Below are positions 44,309 to 53,484 of a stretch of 64,000 nucleotides of DNA, piece after piece (within the stretch, counting starts at the first letter, position 1; the number at the start of each line of letters is the position of its first letter). Below the pieces are notes generated by a model that was given only the letters and a program-made list of their open reading frames with translations, had not been told where the DNA came from and did not search any database. This stretch comes from Allomuricauda sp. CP2A (GTDB lineage Bacteria; Bacteroidota; Bacteroidia; Flavobacteriales; Flavobacteriaceae): assembly GCF_001683915.1 (NCBI RefSeq), contig NZ_LXTT01000143.1:1-64000 (forward strand). Reading direction: 5' to 3'. The translations under genes were made by a program, and so were the position numbers.

Positions 44309-44920
44309 TTAAAAGGATTCTATGGTTCTAAAAGTGAGGTTTACCCGTGGTTTATGTACGACTTTGGTAGGAGGGAGTCGATGTAACCAATGGGTTTGCG
44401 TGGTACCCTTCATGACCAACAGACTGCCATGTTCCAAAAGTAGGTTTACTTTTTCTTTGGTCTTTTTGTGTTTAAAGGAAAATCGTCGCTCGGCCCCAAA
44501 ACTCAGCGAACCGATGGCACCATCTTTTTTGAGGTCTTTTTCGGCATCACTGTGCCATGCCATGCCTTCTTCCCCAGAATGGTACAGGTTGAGCAAACAC
44601 GAATTATAGGTTTCCCCACTTTGTTTTTCCACCAATCGTTTCAACTCCAATAAATCTTTGGTCCACGGCAAGGCCTCTTTGGTGGTATTGGAGTAGGTGT
44701 ATTCAAAAGGGCGGTCTCCGTACCAGGCCACCTTTCGTTTGGTTTCAATCCGCTTTCCATAAATTATGGCCACATCATTTTTCCAAGCGATGGTATTCAA
44801 TAAGTTGTCATAATACGCATTCGCTTCGTCATAATCCAAAATTGGGCCATGGTAATTGACAATGCCATCACAAGGCAACCAGTTTTTGTTAGAGTCTATT
44901 TGGCTACTGAACAAATCCAT
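44309..44920 (-). CDS. alkB: AlkB-type 2OG-Fe(II) DNA/RNA demethylase
   Basis: A 203-residue dioxygenase of the AlkB family that oxidatively removes methyl groups from bases such as 1-methyladenine and 3-methylcytosine. Iron ligands are His123 and Asp125 (WHSDAE) and His180 (LHRLPP); 2-oxoglutarate is bound by Arg192 in the PRVNLTFR motif, with Arg198 as the second arginine. The ATG at 44920 overlaps the Ada-domain gene by 17 nt. Last gene of a four-gene alkylation-repair operon. Confidence 0.92.
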   Translation of the reverse strand: MDLFSSQIDSNKNWLPCDGIVNYHGPILDYDEANAYYDNLLNTIAWKNDVAIIYGKRIETKRKVAWYGDRPFEYTYSNTTKEALPWTKDLLELKRLVEKQSGETYNSCLLNLYHSGEEGMAWHSDAEKDLKKDGAIGSLSFGAERRFSFKHKKTKEKVNLLLEHGSLLVMKGTTQTHWLHRLPPTKVVHKPRVNLTFRTIESF

Positions 44921-45152
44921 TTTTCCATTTTTGATAAGTCGTCTTCATGCAATGCCCGCAGGGTCTGTATCCCATTGAAAGTGCTTCTTCTTCCGAACCG
45001 AAAAATACACGGTTTTCACGTTTCATGCGTTTGCCCGAAGCACATTTCAAGGTACCATAAATCTTTAGATTTTTATTTCCAGCGAAGAGGATTCTTCCTT
45101 TTTTGATTCCCTTTTTGACTGCTAAATCACTAATCAATGAATGCTGCTCCAT
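44904..45152 (-). CDS. stand-alone Ada-type zinc-binding domain protein
   Basis: An 82-residue protein matching the N-terminal methylphosphotriester domain of Ada: KIYGTLKCASGKR, RVFFGSEEEALSMGYRPCGHCM. Cys37, Cys65 and Cys68 correspond to Ada Cys38, Cys69 and Cys72; the fourth ligand position is Lys41 where Ada has Cys42. The methyl-accepting position (Cys37) is kept. The ATG at 45152 lies 1 nt after the upstream stop; a longer frame would overlap that gene. It may act in trans with the HTH-methyltransferase encoded at the head of the operon, as a split Ada, or have lost acceptor function. Confidence 0.82.
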   Translation of the reverse strand: MEQHSLISDLAVKKGIKKGRILFAGNKNLKIYGTLKCASGKRMKRENRVFFGSEEEALSMGYRPCGHCMKTTYQKWKNGFVQ

Positions 45153-45153
45153 A

Positions 45154-45876
45154 TCAGCTGACCGCGTCGTGGAAAATAATGCCCATCGCATATCGATTTC
45201 CATGGGTAACCTCACTTACCCCATGCTTCATGTTCACACGGTAGTACCCTTTTTTTCCTTTCATAGGCCTAAAATTGGTGGTAAAGAACACTAAATCGCC
45301 CTGTTTGGGTTTTAGCACAATGGCTTTGGATTGTGCCCTTGGGATTTGTTGGGTCATCACAAACTCGCCTCCGGAAAAGTCCACCTCTGGCTCGCTCAAC
45401 ACAAGCAAAGCTTGCATGGGAAAGTAGATGTCTCCATAGAGGTCTTGGTGCAAGGTATTGAATCCGCCTTCGCCGTATTTGAGTATCAGTGGAGTGGGTT
45501 TCAGCTGACCTTTCTCTTTGCACTGTTCCAATAATTTTTGATGTGTCTCGGGGAAAACCGTATCAATTTTCAAGGCCTTCATCCAAAGATTGGCCACAGG
45601 AACCAAATGCGGGTAAAGCTCAGTTCGCAGCGTTTGAATTTTCTCCGGAAGCGGATAATCAAAATACTTGTATTCACCCAGACCAAATCGGTAGCGCTCC
45701 ATGACCACCGTTTTTCTATACCCATTGGGTTTTTGATAAAGCTGTATCAACTCCTCACATTCCGATGGGCTTAGAAAACCGGGAACAGTCGCATATCCTT
45801 TTTCATGTAGGTCCTCGTGAACCAAAGACCAACTCAAAGGTTTCAATTGGGATGAGGTTTCTTCCATCTTTTCCAT
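45154..45876 (-). CDS. 2OG-Fe(II) oxygenase of the alkylation-repair operon
   Basis: A 240-residue double-stranded beta-helix dioxygenase of the prolyl-hydroxylase-like group, different from AlkB. Iron ligands are His143 and Asp145 (LHQDLYGD) and probably His218 (KHGVSEV); Arg228 would hold 2-oxoglutarate. It follows the Ada-like regulator by 3 nt and precedes the Ada-domain gene by 1 nt, which strongly links it to the response to alkylation. Whether it acts on DNA, RNA or protein is unknown. Confidence 0.85.
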   Translation of the reverse strand: MEKMEETSSQLKPLSWSLVHEDLHEKGYATVPGFLSPSECEELIQLYQKPNGYRKTVVMERYRFGLGEYKYFDYPLPEKIQTLRTELYPHLVPVANLWMKALKIDTVFPETHQKLLEQCKEKGQLKPTPLILKYGEGGFNTLHQDLYGDIYFPMQALLVLSEPEVDFSGGEFVMTQQIPRAQSKAIVLKPKQGDLVFFTTNFRPMKGKKGYYRVNMKHGVSEVTHGNRYAMGIIFHDAVS

Positions 45877-45879
45877 AAT

Positions 45880-46731
45880 TTAGTATTGCCCCGAATCCAT
45901 TTGTGCGGCTTCCCATCCAATAATGGCATTCTTCCGAGTATTGCCCCACATGTACCCGCCTAGTTTACCAGAGGATTGAATCACCCTGTGACAGGGAATC
46001 AAAAAGGCAACAGGGTTGTTCCCAATGGCCGTACCCACTGCCCTGGATGCTTTTGGGCTATCAATTTTTTGGGCAATGGAGCCGTAGGTGGTCAAACTTC
46101 CTTGGGGTATTTTGAGGAGGGTTTCCCAGACTTTCAGTTGAAAGGGTGTGCCGCTCAGGTGCAATTTTATTTGATCCAATTTGGCCCAATCGTGCTGAAA
46201 AATAAACAATCCATCCTGTTGGTTTTTGTCCAATAGTTGATGGTACTGCGCATTGGGAAAACGGAGTTTTAAATCTTCCAATCCCTTCTGTTCATCATCA
46301 ATAAAAGACATGTGGCAGATTCCTTTTGGGGTGGAGGCCACGATCAAGTTGCCAAAGGGACTTTCGGCAAAACTGTAGTTGATTTTAAGGTTCCCGCCGC
46401 CATTTTTATATTCCCCCGGGGTCATTCCCTCTATGGTGATGAAAAGATCATGAAGCCGGCTTGTCCCTGAAAAACCCATTTCCTGGGCGGTATCGAACAA
46501 AGTGGCCTGTCTTTCCTTCAGCAATTGTTTGGCATATTCAATGCTGATGTACTGCATAAACTTTTTAGGACTTACCCCCGCCCAATCCGTGAACAGGCGT
46601 TGAAAATGGTACGGACTCAAATGAACCGATTCGGCAATCTCATTTAAGGAAGGTTGCTCTTTAAAGTTTGTGGCAATGAATTCAATGGCCTTTGCTATCC
46701 TGTTGTAATTGTATGTGGCTTGTGCTGTCAT
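45880..46731 (-). CDS. AraC-HTH / methylated-DNA-protein-cysteine methyltransferase (Ada lacking the zinc domain)
   Basis: A 283-residue protein fusing an AraC-type HTH domain (about residues 1-110, LNEIAESVHLSPYHFQRLF) to an O6-methylguanine methyltransferase (about 118-275). The acceptor is Cys247 in IPCHRVI, followed by GKLGGYMWG. Canonical Ada has a further N-terminal phosphotriester-sensing zinc domain, absent here but encoded separately two genes downstream. It repairs O6-methylguanine by suicide transfer and probably activates its own operon. It is first in the operon and divergent from the second molybdoenzyme set. Confidence 0.92.
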   Translation of the reverse strand: MTAQATYNYNRIAKAIEFIATNFKEQPSLNEIAESVHLSPYHFQRLFTDWAGVSPKKFMQYISIEYAKQLLKERQATLFDTAQEMGFSGTSRLHDLFITIEGMTPGEYKNGGGNLKINYSFAESPFGNLIVASTPKGICHMSFIDDEQKGLEDLKLRFPNAQYHQLLDKNQQDGLFIFQHDWAKLDQIKLHLSGTPFQLKVWETLLKIPQGSLTTYGSIAQKIDSPKASRAVGTAIGNNPVAFLIPCHRVIQSSGKLGGYMWGNTRKNAIIGWEAAQMDSGQY

Positions 46732-46935
46732 GGCTTACAAATTATTTGATAACAAAAGTATGTGGTCCATCAAGGCAATGAAACCCGAATCTTGCTCATC
46801 TTTCTTTTAAAGTAAGGTGCAAGTTGTAGCATTTATGAAGAATTTAAGAACATAATGTTAATTTTTTTCAAGATGCCCTAATTTGGAATGGGTCTTTACT
46901 AAAAAAGCCATAAATTCAATGGAATTTTAGACAAT

Positions 46936-47391
46936 ATGGCAACATTTACACTCAACATCAACGGAAAAACGCAAGAAGTGGATGCAGATCCTTCCACGCC
47001 CATACTTTGGGTTTTGCGAGATCATTTAAAATTAGTAGGGACAAAATACGGTTGTGGTATTGCACAATGCGGTGCCTGTACCATTCATCTGGATGGTACG
47101 GCCACAAGATCGTGCGCTTTGCCGGTATCCAGTATCGGCGATAAGAAAATCACAACAATTGAGGGACTTTCGGAAAATGGCGATCATCCCGTACAGAAAG
47201 CGTGGTTGGAAGTGGATGTGCCCCAGTGTGGCTATTGCCAAGCAGGGCAGATCATGACGGCCTCCGCACTTTTGGAACAGAATCCAAACCCTACGGATGA
47301 GGAAATAGAGACCGCCATGAACGGTAACATCTGCCGTTGCGGAACATATCTAAGAATAAGGAAAGCTGTTAAAACAGCATCACAATCATAA
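46936..47391 (+). CDS. 2Fe-2S subunit of isoquinoline-1-oxidoreductase-type molybdoenzyme (set 2)
   Basis: A 151-residue IorA-like subunit, a close paralogue of the protein at 24974-25435, with the same cluster motifs ([28 protein letters not shown]). No signal peptide; expected to be exported with the large subunit encoded 23 nt downstream. This copy has no NTF2-like genes or adjacent AraC gene, so the two sets are regulated differently. Confidence 0.92.
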   Translation: MATFTLNINGKTQEVDADPSTPILWVLRDHLKLVGTKYGCGIAQCGACTIHLDGTATRSCALPVSSIGDKKITTIEGLSENGDHPVQKAWLEVDVPQCGYCQAGQIMTASALLEQNPNPTDEEIETAMNGNICRCGTYLRIRKAVKTASQS

Positions 47392-47414
47392 CCATCCTTT
47401 AAAAACATACAACA

Positions 47415-49619
47415 ATGACGCTTGTAAAGACAAAAATAGGACGACGTGCTTTCATACGAAATACAGGTTTGGCCGGAGGTGGGCTCGTTCTCGGATTCAG
47501 TTGGTTGGCTTCCTGTAAGATGACCCCGGAGCAAGTCAACAGTATGCCCAAAGAGTGGTTTGAACTCAATGGGTTTTTGAAAATAGGGGACAACGGTTTG
47601 GTGACCATCATGTCGCCCAACCCAGAAATAGGACAAAACGTAAAAACAGCCATGCCCATGATCGTGGCCGAGGAGTTGGATGTGGCTTGGAAAGATGTCA
47701 TCGTGGAACAAGCTCCGTTGAACACCGATATATTCACACGTCAATTGGCAGGAGGAAGCCAATCCATTCGCCAAGGCTGGGAAGGTCTCCGTATGGCCGG
47801 GGCCACAGCCCGACAAATGTTGAAGGAGGCCGCTGCCCAAGCATGGCAGGTTCCTGTGGGTGAAATTATTACTTCCGAAGGAATGCTGACCCATGAAGCG
47901 AGTGGCAAATCTGCCGGATATGGAGAAATGGCCTCTGCGGCAGCCGGAATTGAAGTGCCCGAAGAAGTCGAACTCAAGGAACAAAAAGATTTTAAAATCA
48001 TCGGTACCGACCGCAAGAATGTGGACGGTGAAAAAATTGTGACGGGAAAACCACTGTTTGGCTTGGACGTTCAACGCGAGGGAATGCTCATCGCCATGAT
48101 CGTGCACCCGCCTGCCTTTGGTATGAAATTGAAGGATATGGATGCCGAATCCGTAAAATCCATGCCGGGAATCAAAGATGTATTCCCCATCGTGGTCTAT
48201 CCTGAAGATGCGGAAAAACAATGGTCTGATGGTGGAGCCATTGCAGAGTTGGCCGTTGTTGTCGGGAATAGTACGTGGGAGTGCATGCAAGCCAAAAAGG
48301 CTTTGCAGGTACAGTGGGAAGAAGATTCCAAATTGGAAAGCAGTGCATACCATGATGAAACATTGACCGAATTGGTCAACACGGCCCCGAAAGAAGCTGC
48401 CCGTAAAGATGGAGATGTGGACGCCGCATTCAAAAAGGCTGCGAAAATTGTGGAAAGTACCTATAGTGCACCCTTTTTGGCGCACAATACCATGGAGCCC
48501 ATGAACTTTTTTGCACACGTAACTTCAGAAAAGGCGGAGTTATTGGGCCCTGTCCAGACCCCAGAGTTCTTGGAAATGACCTTAGCTTCGGTCTTGGGCA
48601 TGCCCAAAGAGAAAATAGATATAATGATGACCCGAATGGGGGGAGGCTTTGGCCGTCGTTTGTATGGAACTTTTGCGGTGGAAGCCGCGATGATTTCCCA
48701 AAAGATGGGTGCTCCCATTAAATTGGTGTATACCCGAGAGGATGATATGACCCAGGGAACCTATAGACCCTCCTACAAGGTAAAATATAAGGCCGGTCTG
48801 GATGAAAACGGCAATTTGATTGCATGGCATGTTCGTGGAGCAGGAACCAATGACGACCTCGTTTTTGAAAACCGTTTCCCTGCAGGTGCCGTGGACAATT
48901 ACTTGGCAGAAAAACACAGTTTACAGACCAATGTGACCACTGGGGCTTGGCGCGCTCCCCGTTCCAATTTCATTGCTGGTGCGGAGCAGGCCTTTATGGA
49001 TGAGGTGGCAGAAGCCGCCGGTAAGGATCCCATTGAATTCCGTTTGGAGTTGTTTGATCGGGCCATATCAAACCCTGTTGGCGATCCCGAACAAAATGAT
49101 TATGACCCAGAACGCTACGCGGGTGTGTTGAAATTGGTGAAAGAGAAATCCAATTGGACCAATGGAGACAACGGAAAATCCAGAGGTGTCTCGGCCTACT
49201 ATTGCCACAATTCCTATGTGGCCCAAGTGCTGGACTTGACCATGAACGGCAATACGCCCAACGTGGACAAAGTTTGGTGTGCCGTGGATTGTGGAATCGT
49301 GATCAACCCATTGAGTGCAAAAAACCAAATTGAAGGTGGAATTGTGGATGGTATCGGTCATGCTACCTATAGCGCGTTGACCTTCAAGGATGGAGTACCG
49401 GAACAATCCAATTTTGATACATACCGCCTAATTCGAAATATGGAGGCGCCCAAGGAAATAGAAACCTTTTTTGTGGACAACGGCATTGACCCGACAGGTT
49501 TGGGCGAACCGTCATTGCCACCAATTGTGGGAGCTTTGTCCAATGCAATGTACAAGGCAACGGGAAGACGTCATTACAATCAGCCTTTGATCAATGACAA
49601 GCCCCCATTGGTAGGATAA
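47415..49619 (+). CDS. molybdopterin subunit of isoquinoline-1-oxidoreductase-type enzyme (set 2)
   Basis: A 734-residue IorB-like subunit with a Tat signal (GRRAFIRNTGLAGGGLVLGF), cofactor motifs MGGGFGRRLYGTFAVEAA, GAWRAPRSNFIAGAEQ and SAYYCHNSYVAQV, and catalytic Glu in GLGEPSLPPI. It is slightly shorter than set 1 and differs most in the region about residues 260-370, which lines the substrate funnel in relatives, so the two probably oxidise different compounds. Ends a two-gene operon. Confidence 0.9.
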   Translation: MTLVKTKIGRRAFIRNTGLAGGGLVLGFSWLASCKMTPEQVNSMPKEWFELNGFLKIGDNGLVTIMSPNPEIGQNVKTAMPMIVAEELDVAWKDVIVEQAPLNTDIFTRQLAGGSQSIRQGWEGLRMAGATARQMLKEAAAQAWQVPVGEIITSEGMLTHEASGKSAGYGEMASAAAGIEVPEEVELKEQKDFKIIGTDRKNVDGEKIVTGKPLFGLDVQREGMLIAMIVHPPAFGMKLKDMDAESVKSMPGIKDVFPIVVYPEDAEKQWSDGGAIAELAVVVGNSTWECMQAKKALQVQWEEDSKLESSAYHDETLTELVNTAPKEAARKDGDVDAAFKKAAKIVESTYSAPFLAHNTMEPMNFFAHVTSEKAELLGPVQTPEFLEMTLASVLGMPKEKIDIMMTRMGGGFGRRLYGTFAVEAAMISQKMGAPIKLVYTREDDMTQGTYRPSYKVKYKAGLDENGNLIAWHVRGAGTNDDLVFENRFPAGAVDNYLAEKHSLQTNVTTGAWRAPRSNFIAGAEQAFMDEVAEAAGKDPIEFRLELFDRAISNPVGDPEQNDYDPERYAGVLKLVKEKSNWTNGDNGKSRGVSAYYCHNSYVAQVLDLTMNGNTPNVDKVWCAVDCGIVINPLSAKNQIEGGIVDGIGHATYSALTFKDGVPEQSNFDTYRLIRNMEAPKEIETFFVDNGIDPTGLGEPSLPPIVGALSNAMYKATGRRHYNQPLINDKPPLVG

Positions 49620-50104
49620 AGAAGGGTGTTGGTTTGGGATCTGTGTTTGGACGAATAATCCGCAATGCAATAGAAGTTTTGTAGCAGTTTTTCTCAGGTT
49701 CCCATAAAAGACTCTTTGTGGCATGGTGTGATTTTTTGACATTAAATTGTTGATTTGCAACATATTGTGAGCGAAAATAATTTTTCGTTAAAAAAGTTGG
49801 CGTATTTATTTTTTGTTTATGTTTACCCCATGAATGAGTCCCTCTAAAAGGACGCATTGCCTATAGCGTTGAAAACTTTTTTCATGTTCGGGCTTTTGGG
49901 AATAAGGAAGTCTACCCAAAAAGCCGTCTTACGATTAAGACACCGAATAGTAGGGCTGACTTCCGAAGTGCACTCCGTAATCCGTGATTTCTCACGGAGT
50001 CCATTCTTTGTGGCCTATACCGTATTTGAATTTCGCATCTGAGAAATTTTAATTTCCAGACTTCTATTTTTCTCACTATCTTTTAATAAAACAGCGAAAT
50101 TCAA
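49620..50104. other. 485-nt gene-free interval before the polyamine operon
   Basis: No convincing gene. ACTCCGT (49972-49978) and ACGGAGT (49994-50000) could form a 7-bp hairpin. TATCTTTT at 50077-50084, one base off TAnnTTTG, is the best -7 candidate for the operon that follows. A short plus-strand frame at 49857-50042 has no coding character. Confidence 0.5.
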
Positions 50105-51559
50105 ATGAAAACGAAATACATCGACTTGATCGAGCAGACTTATGATTTTCCCCAAGAGGAATTTCAATTAAAGGACAACAAGTTACAGTTCCACGGTGTA
50201 GACCTATATAATCTGGTCCAACGCTATGGAACCCCTTTGAAGTTCACATACCTGCCCAAAATATCCAAAAACATACAACGGGCAAAAGAATGGTTTGGCG
50301 CAGCCATGGCCAAGCATGGTTATGCGGGGTCTTACCATTATTGCTATTGCACCAAAAGCTCCCATTTTGAGCATGTTTTGAATGAAGCGCTCAAAAACGA
50401 TATTCATATAGAGACCTCGTCGGCCTTTGATATCAATATTGTTGAACACTTAAAGAAGAAAGGCAAAATTTCCAAGAATACCTATGTTATCTGCAATGGG
50501 TTTAAAAGGGACCAGTATGTGCGGAACATTGCCAAACTGATCAATGAAGGACACACCAATTGTATTCCGATCATTGACAATTACGAGGAAATTGAATTGT
50601 TGAGCAGTGCTATTGACGGAAAATACAAAGTGGGCATCCGAATTGCTTCGGAAGAAGAGCCAAAATTTGAGTTCTACACCTCAAGATTGGGTATTGGGTA
50701 CAAAAATATTGTTCCGTTTTACAACCAATCCATAAAAACCAATGAAAAAGTAGAATTGAAGATGTTGCACTTTTTCATTAATACGGGGATTAGGGACACA
50801 GCCTATTATTGGAACGAACTTTTAAAGTGCTTAAAGGTTTATATCAGCCTTAAAAAGGTGTGCCCAACCTTGGACAGCCTTAATATAGGTGGAGGATTTC
50901 CCATTAAAAACTCATTGGCCTTTGAGTACGATTACGAGTATATGGTCGATGAGATCATCCATCAGATCAAACAAGCCTGTGACGAGGCCGAAGTGGATGT
51001 CCCCCATATCTTCACCGAATTTGGAAGCTTCACGGTTGGCGAAAGTGGTGGCACCATTTATGAAGTTTTATACCAAAAACAGCAGAACGACCGTGAAAAA
51101 TGGAATATGATCAATTCATCATTCATAACCACCATGCCAGATTCATGGGCGATCAGCAAACGGTTTATCACATTGGCCATTAACCGATGGAACGAAGAGT
51201 ATGAGCGTGTTTTATTGGGTGGGCTTACCTGTGACAGTGACGACTATTACAACTCCGAGCAACACATGAACGCCATCTACATGCCCAAGTATAAAAAGGA
51301 CAAGCCACTTTATATCGGTTTTTTCAATACTGGGGCCTACCAAGAAACCATTGGAGGTTTTGGGGGATTGCAGCACTGTCTCATTCCCCACCCCAAACAC
51401 ATACTCATTAATAAAGATGAGAAAGGGAATTTGAAAACCACGGTGTTCGCTGAACAGCAAACCGCCGAAGATTTCTTGTCCATTTTAGGGTATGGTCCAA
51501 AAAAAGATGAAAATGGTCTTTTAGACCCCAAAAAACTGCTGGTTTCCAGCAAAAACTGA
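50105..51559 (+). CDS. arginine decarboxylase (short Bacteroidetes type)
   Basis: A 484-residue fold-type-III PLP decarboxylase. The PLP lysine is probably Lys84 in YCTKSSHF; a phosphate-binding GGGFP and the active-site CDSDDYY follow. It is much shorter than classical SpeA (about 630 or more) and lacks its insertions, as usual for the flavobacterial enzyme. It converts arginine to agmatine, consumed by the agmatinase encoded 20 nt downstream, so it starts the route to putrescine and longer polyamines. Confidence 0.88.
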   Translation: MKTKYIDLIEQTYDFPQEEFQLKDNKLQFHGVDLYNLVQRYGTPLKFTYLPKISKNIQRAKEWFGAAMAKHGYAGSYHYCYCTKSSHFEHVLNEALKNDIHIETSSAFDINIVEHLKKKGKISKNTYVICNGFKRDQYVRNIAKLINEGHTNCIPIIDNYEEIELLSSAIDGKYKVGIRIASEEEPKFEFYTSRLGIGYKNIVPFYNQSIKTNEKVELKMLHFFINTGIRDTAYYWNELLKCLKVYISLKKVCPTLDSLNIGGGFPIKNSLAFEYDYEYMVDEIIHQIKQACDEAEVDVPHIFTEFGSFTVGESGGTIYEVLYQKQQNDREKWNMINSSFITTMPDSWAISKRFITLAINRWNEEYERVLLGGLTCDSDDYYNSEQHMNAIYMPKYKKDKPLYIGFFNTGAYQETIGGFGGLQHCLIPHPKHILINKDEKGNLKTTVFAEQQTAEDFLSILGYGPKKDENGLLDPKKLLVSSKN

Positions 51560-51578
51560 TTACGAATTATTAATTAAA

Positions 51579-52517
51579 ATGAAAACGAATAGAATGTATG
51601 CTGGTATTCCCAAGGAATACGGGTCGCCTGAAAAGGCAAAAGTGGTGTTGTTGCCGGTTCCCTACGATGGTACAAGTACGTGGGGAAAAGGAGCTGACAA
51701 AGGTCCGGAGGCTTTTTTGGAAGCCTCGGAAAATATGGAGGTTTACGATATTGAAACAGATAGCGAAGTGTATAAACAAGGGATTTACTTGGCAGATGCC
51801 GTGGATGATTTTGAATCACCGGACACCATGGTTGATGCGGTGCACAAAACCGTGAAGGAGTTCATTAATCGGAACAAACTGGTGACTATGGTAGGTGGGG
51901 AGCATTCCATTTCCATTGGGGCGATCAGAGCATTCAACGAATGTTTTGAAGACCTTACAGTACTCCAGATTGATGCGCATGCCGACCTCAGAAAAGAATA
52001 CAATGGCTCAAAATACAATCATGCCTGTGCCCTTTACGAGGCCAATGAGACCACAAATTTGGTGCAAGTGGGCATACGCAGTATGGACCATGCCGAAACC
52101 TTGGTCATGGACCGGGACAGGGTGTTTTTTGCCCATGAAATGGTAACGGATGATTTCTGGATGGACAATGCAATAGAATTAATGACGGACAATGTGTACA
52201 TTACTTTTGATTTGGATGCATTTGACCCCTCGATAATGCCATCGACAGGGACTCCCGAGCCAGGCGGACTGCTCTGGTATGAAACCCTGGATTTTTTAAA
52301 GCGGGTCTTTGAAGAAAAGAATGTGGTGGGCTTTGACATTGTTGAACTGTGTCCCAATAAAAATGAGCGCTCTTCAGATTTTCTGGCAGCCAAGCTGTAT
52401 TACAAAATGTTGAGCTATAAGTACGCCGATGAAAATGAATATATCGAAGATGGATTTGTTGAAGGAGACGAAGATTTCAAGAAATCCAATTCAATAATGG
52501 ATGATTACGATGAGTGA
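51579..52517 (+). CDS. speB: agmatinase
   Basis: A 312-residue ureohydrolase with the binuclear manganese site: His109 (GGEHSISIG), Asp132, His134 and Asp136 (DAHADLR), Asp211 and Asp213 (FDLDAFDPS). It hydrolyses agmatine to putrescine and urea. Its C-terminal tail is acidic and overlaps the start of the deoxyhypusine-synthase-like gene by 8 nt, so translation is coupled. Confidence 0.93.
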   Translation: MKTNRMYAGIPKEYGSPEKAKVVLLPVPYDGTSTWGKGADKGPEAFLEASENMEVYDIETDSEVYKQGIYLADAVDDFESPDTMVDAVHKTVKEFINRNKLVTMVGGEHSISIGAIRAFNECFEDLTVLQIDAHADLRKEYNGSKYNHACALYEANETTNLVQVGIRSMDHAETLVMDRDRVFFAHEMVTDDFWMDNAIELMTDNVYITFDLDAFDPSIMPSTGTPEPGGLLWYETLDFLKRVFEEKNVVGFDIVELCPNKNERSSDFLAAKLYYKMLSYKYADENEYIEDGFVEGDEDFKKSNSIMDDYDE

Positions 52518-53484
52518 CAAAGGAGAAATAACACAATTTATTGAAAAATACTTCCTTCATTTCAATGCAGCTTCCCTAGTGGATGCCGCAAAAGGATATG
52601 AAGCACAGTTGAACCAGGGTTCCAAAATGTTGGTTTCCTTGGCGGGGGCCATGAGCACTGCCGAATTGGGCAAGATTTTTTCAGAAATCATACGTACCGA
52701 TAAAGTGCACATTGTTTCCTGTACCGGGGCCAACTTGGAAGAGGATCTGATGAACCTTGTGGCGCACTCGCACTACAAACGGGTACCCAATTACAGGGAT
52801 TTAACTCCCCAGGATGAATGGGAATTGTTGGAAAAGGGATTGAACCGCGTAACCGATACCTGTATTCCGGAGGAAGAAGCATTCCGTCGCTTGCAAAAGC
52901 ACATCTTCAAACTTTGGAAAAATGCCGAAGAGGAAGGTAAACGCTATTTTCCGCATGAATATATGTACCAACTTTTGTTGTCCGGGGTTTTGGAAGAGTA
53001 CTATGAAATCGATATTAAGGATTCATGGATGTATGCTGCGGCGCAAAAAAACCTCCCAATTGTGGTTCCTGGATGGGAAGACAGCACCATGGGCAACATT
53101 TTTGCCAGCTATGTCATTAAAGGGGAATTAAAGGCCAGTACCGTTAAATCCGGAATTGAGTACATGACCTTTTTGGCGGATTGGTACAGCAAAAACTCTG
53201 ATAACGGTATCGGCTTTTTTCAAATTGGAGGAGGCATAGCCGGTGATTTTCCCATTTGTGTAGTGCCGATGTTGTACCAAGATATGGAGATGACCGACAT
53301 CCCTTTTTGGTCTTATTTCTGCCAAATCAGTGATTCCACAACAAGTTTTGGGTCCTATTCCGGCGCGGTGCCCAATGAAAAGATCACTTGGGGAAAACTG
53401 GACATCCACACCCCTAAGTTCATTATAGAATCCGACGCGACCATTGTAGCACCGTTGATTTTTGCTTACCTCCTAAACATGTAA
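52510..53484 (+). CDS. deoxyhypusine-synthase-like protein (polyamine aminobutyltransferase)
   Basis: A 324-residue homologue of deoxyhypusine synthase. The catalytic lysine that forms the butylimine in the eukaryotic enzyme is conserved as Lys296 in ITWGKLD. Bacteria lack eIF5A, so bacterial members are thought to transfer the aminobutyl group to a polyamine, giving homospermidine, which fits the preceding arginine decarboxylase and agmatinase. ATG 52510 (MSDKGEI) is chosen; an ATG at 52501 would add three residues. The next gene starts at its stop codon. Confidence 0.88.
   Translation: MSDKGEITQFIEKYFLHFNAASLVDAAKGYEAQLNQGSKMLVSLAGAMSTAELGKIFSEIIRTDKVHIVSCTGANLEEDLMNLVAHSHYKRVPNYRDLTPQDEWELLEKGLNRVTDTCIPEEEAFRRLQKHIFKLWKNAEEEGKRYFPHEYMYQLLLSGVLEEYYEIDIKDSWMYAAAQKNLPIVVPGWEDSTMGNIFASYVIKGELKASTVKSGIEYMTFLADWYSKNSDNGIGFFQIGGGIAGDFPICVVPMLYQDMEMTDIPFWSYFCQISDSTTSFGSYSGAVPNEKITWGKLDIHTPKFIIESDATIVAPLIFAYLLNM

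Noticed and set aside
46860-46880. TAATTTG as promoter of the second molybdoenzyme operon
   Set aside because: It is one base short of TAnnTTTG and has no -33 partner; similar AT-rich words are frequent by chance.
47232-48518. 428-residue minus-strand frame across the second molybdoenzyme genes
   Set aside because: It is antisense to two genes with intact iron-sulfur and molybdopterin motifs, and its Cys/His/Phe-rich composition is typical of a shadow frame.
49857-50042. 61-residue plus-strand frame before the polyamine operon
   Set aside because: No family resemblance, no signal or repeat, codon use unlike its neighbours, and it spans a small inverted repeat.
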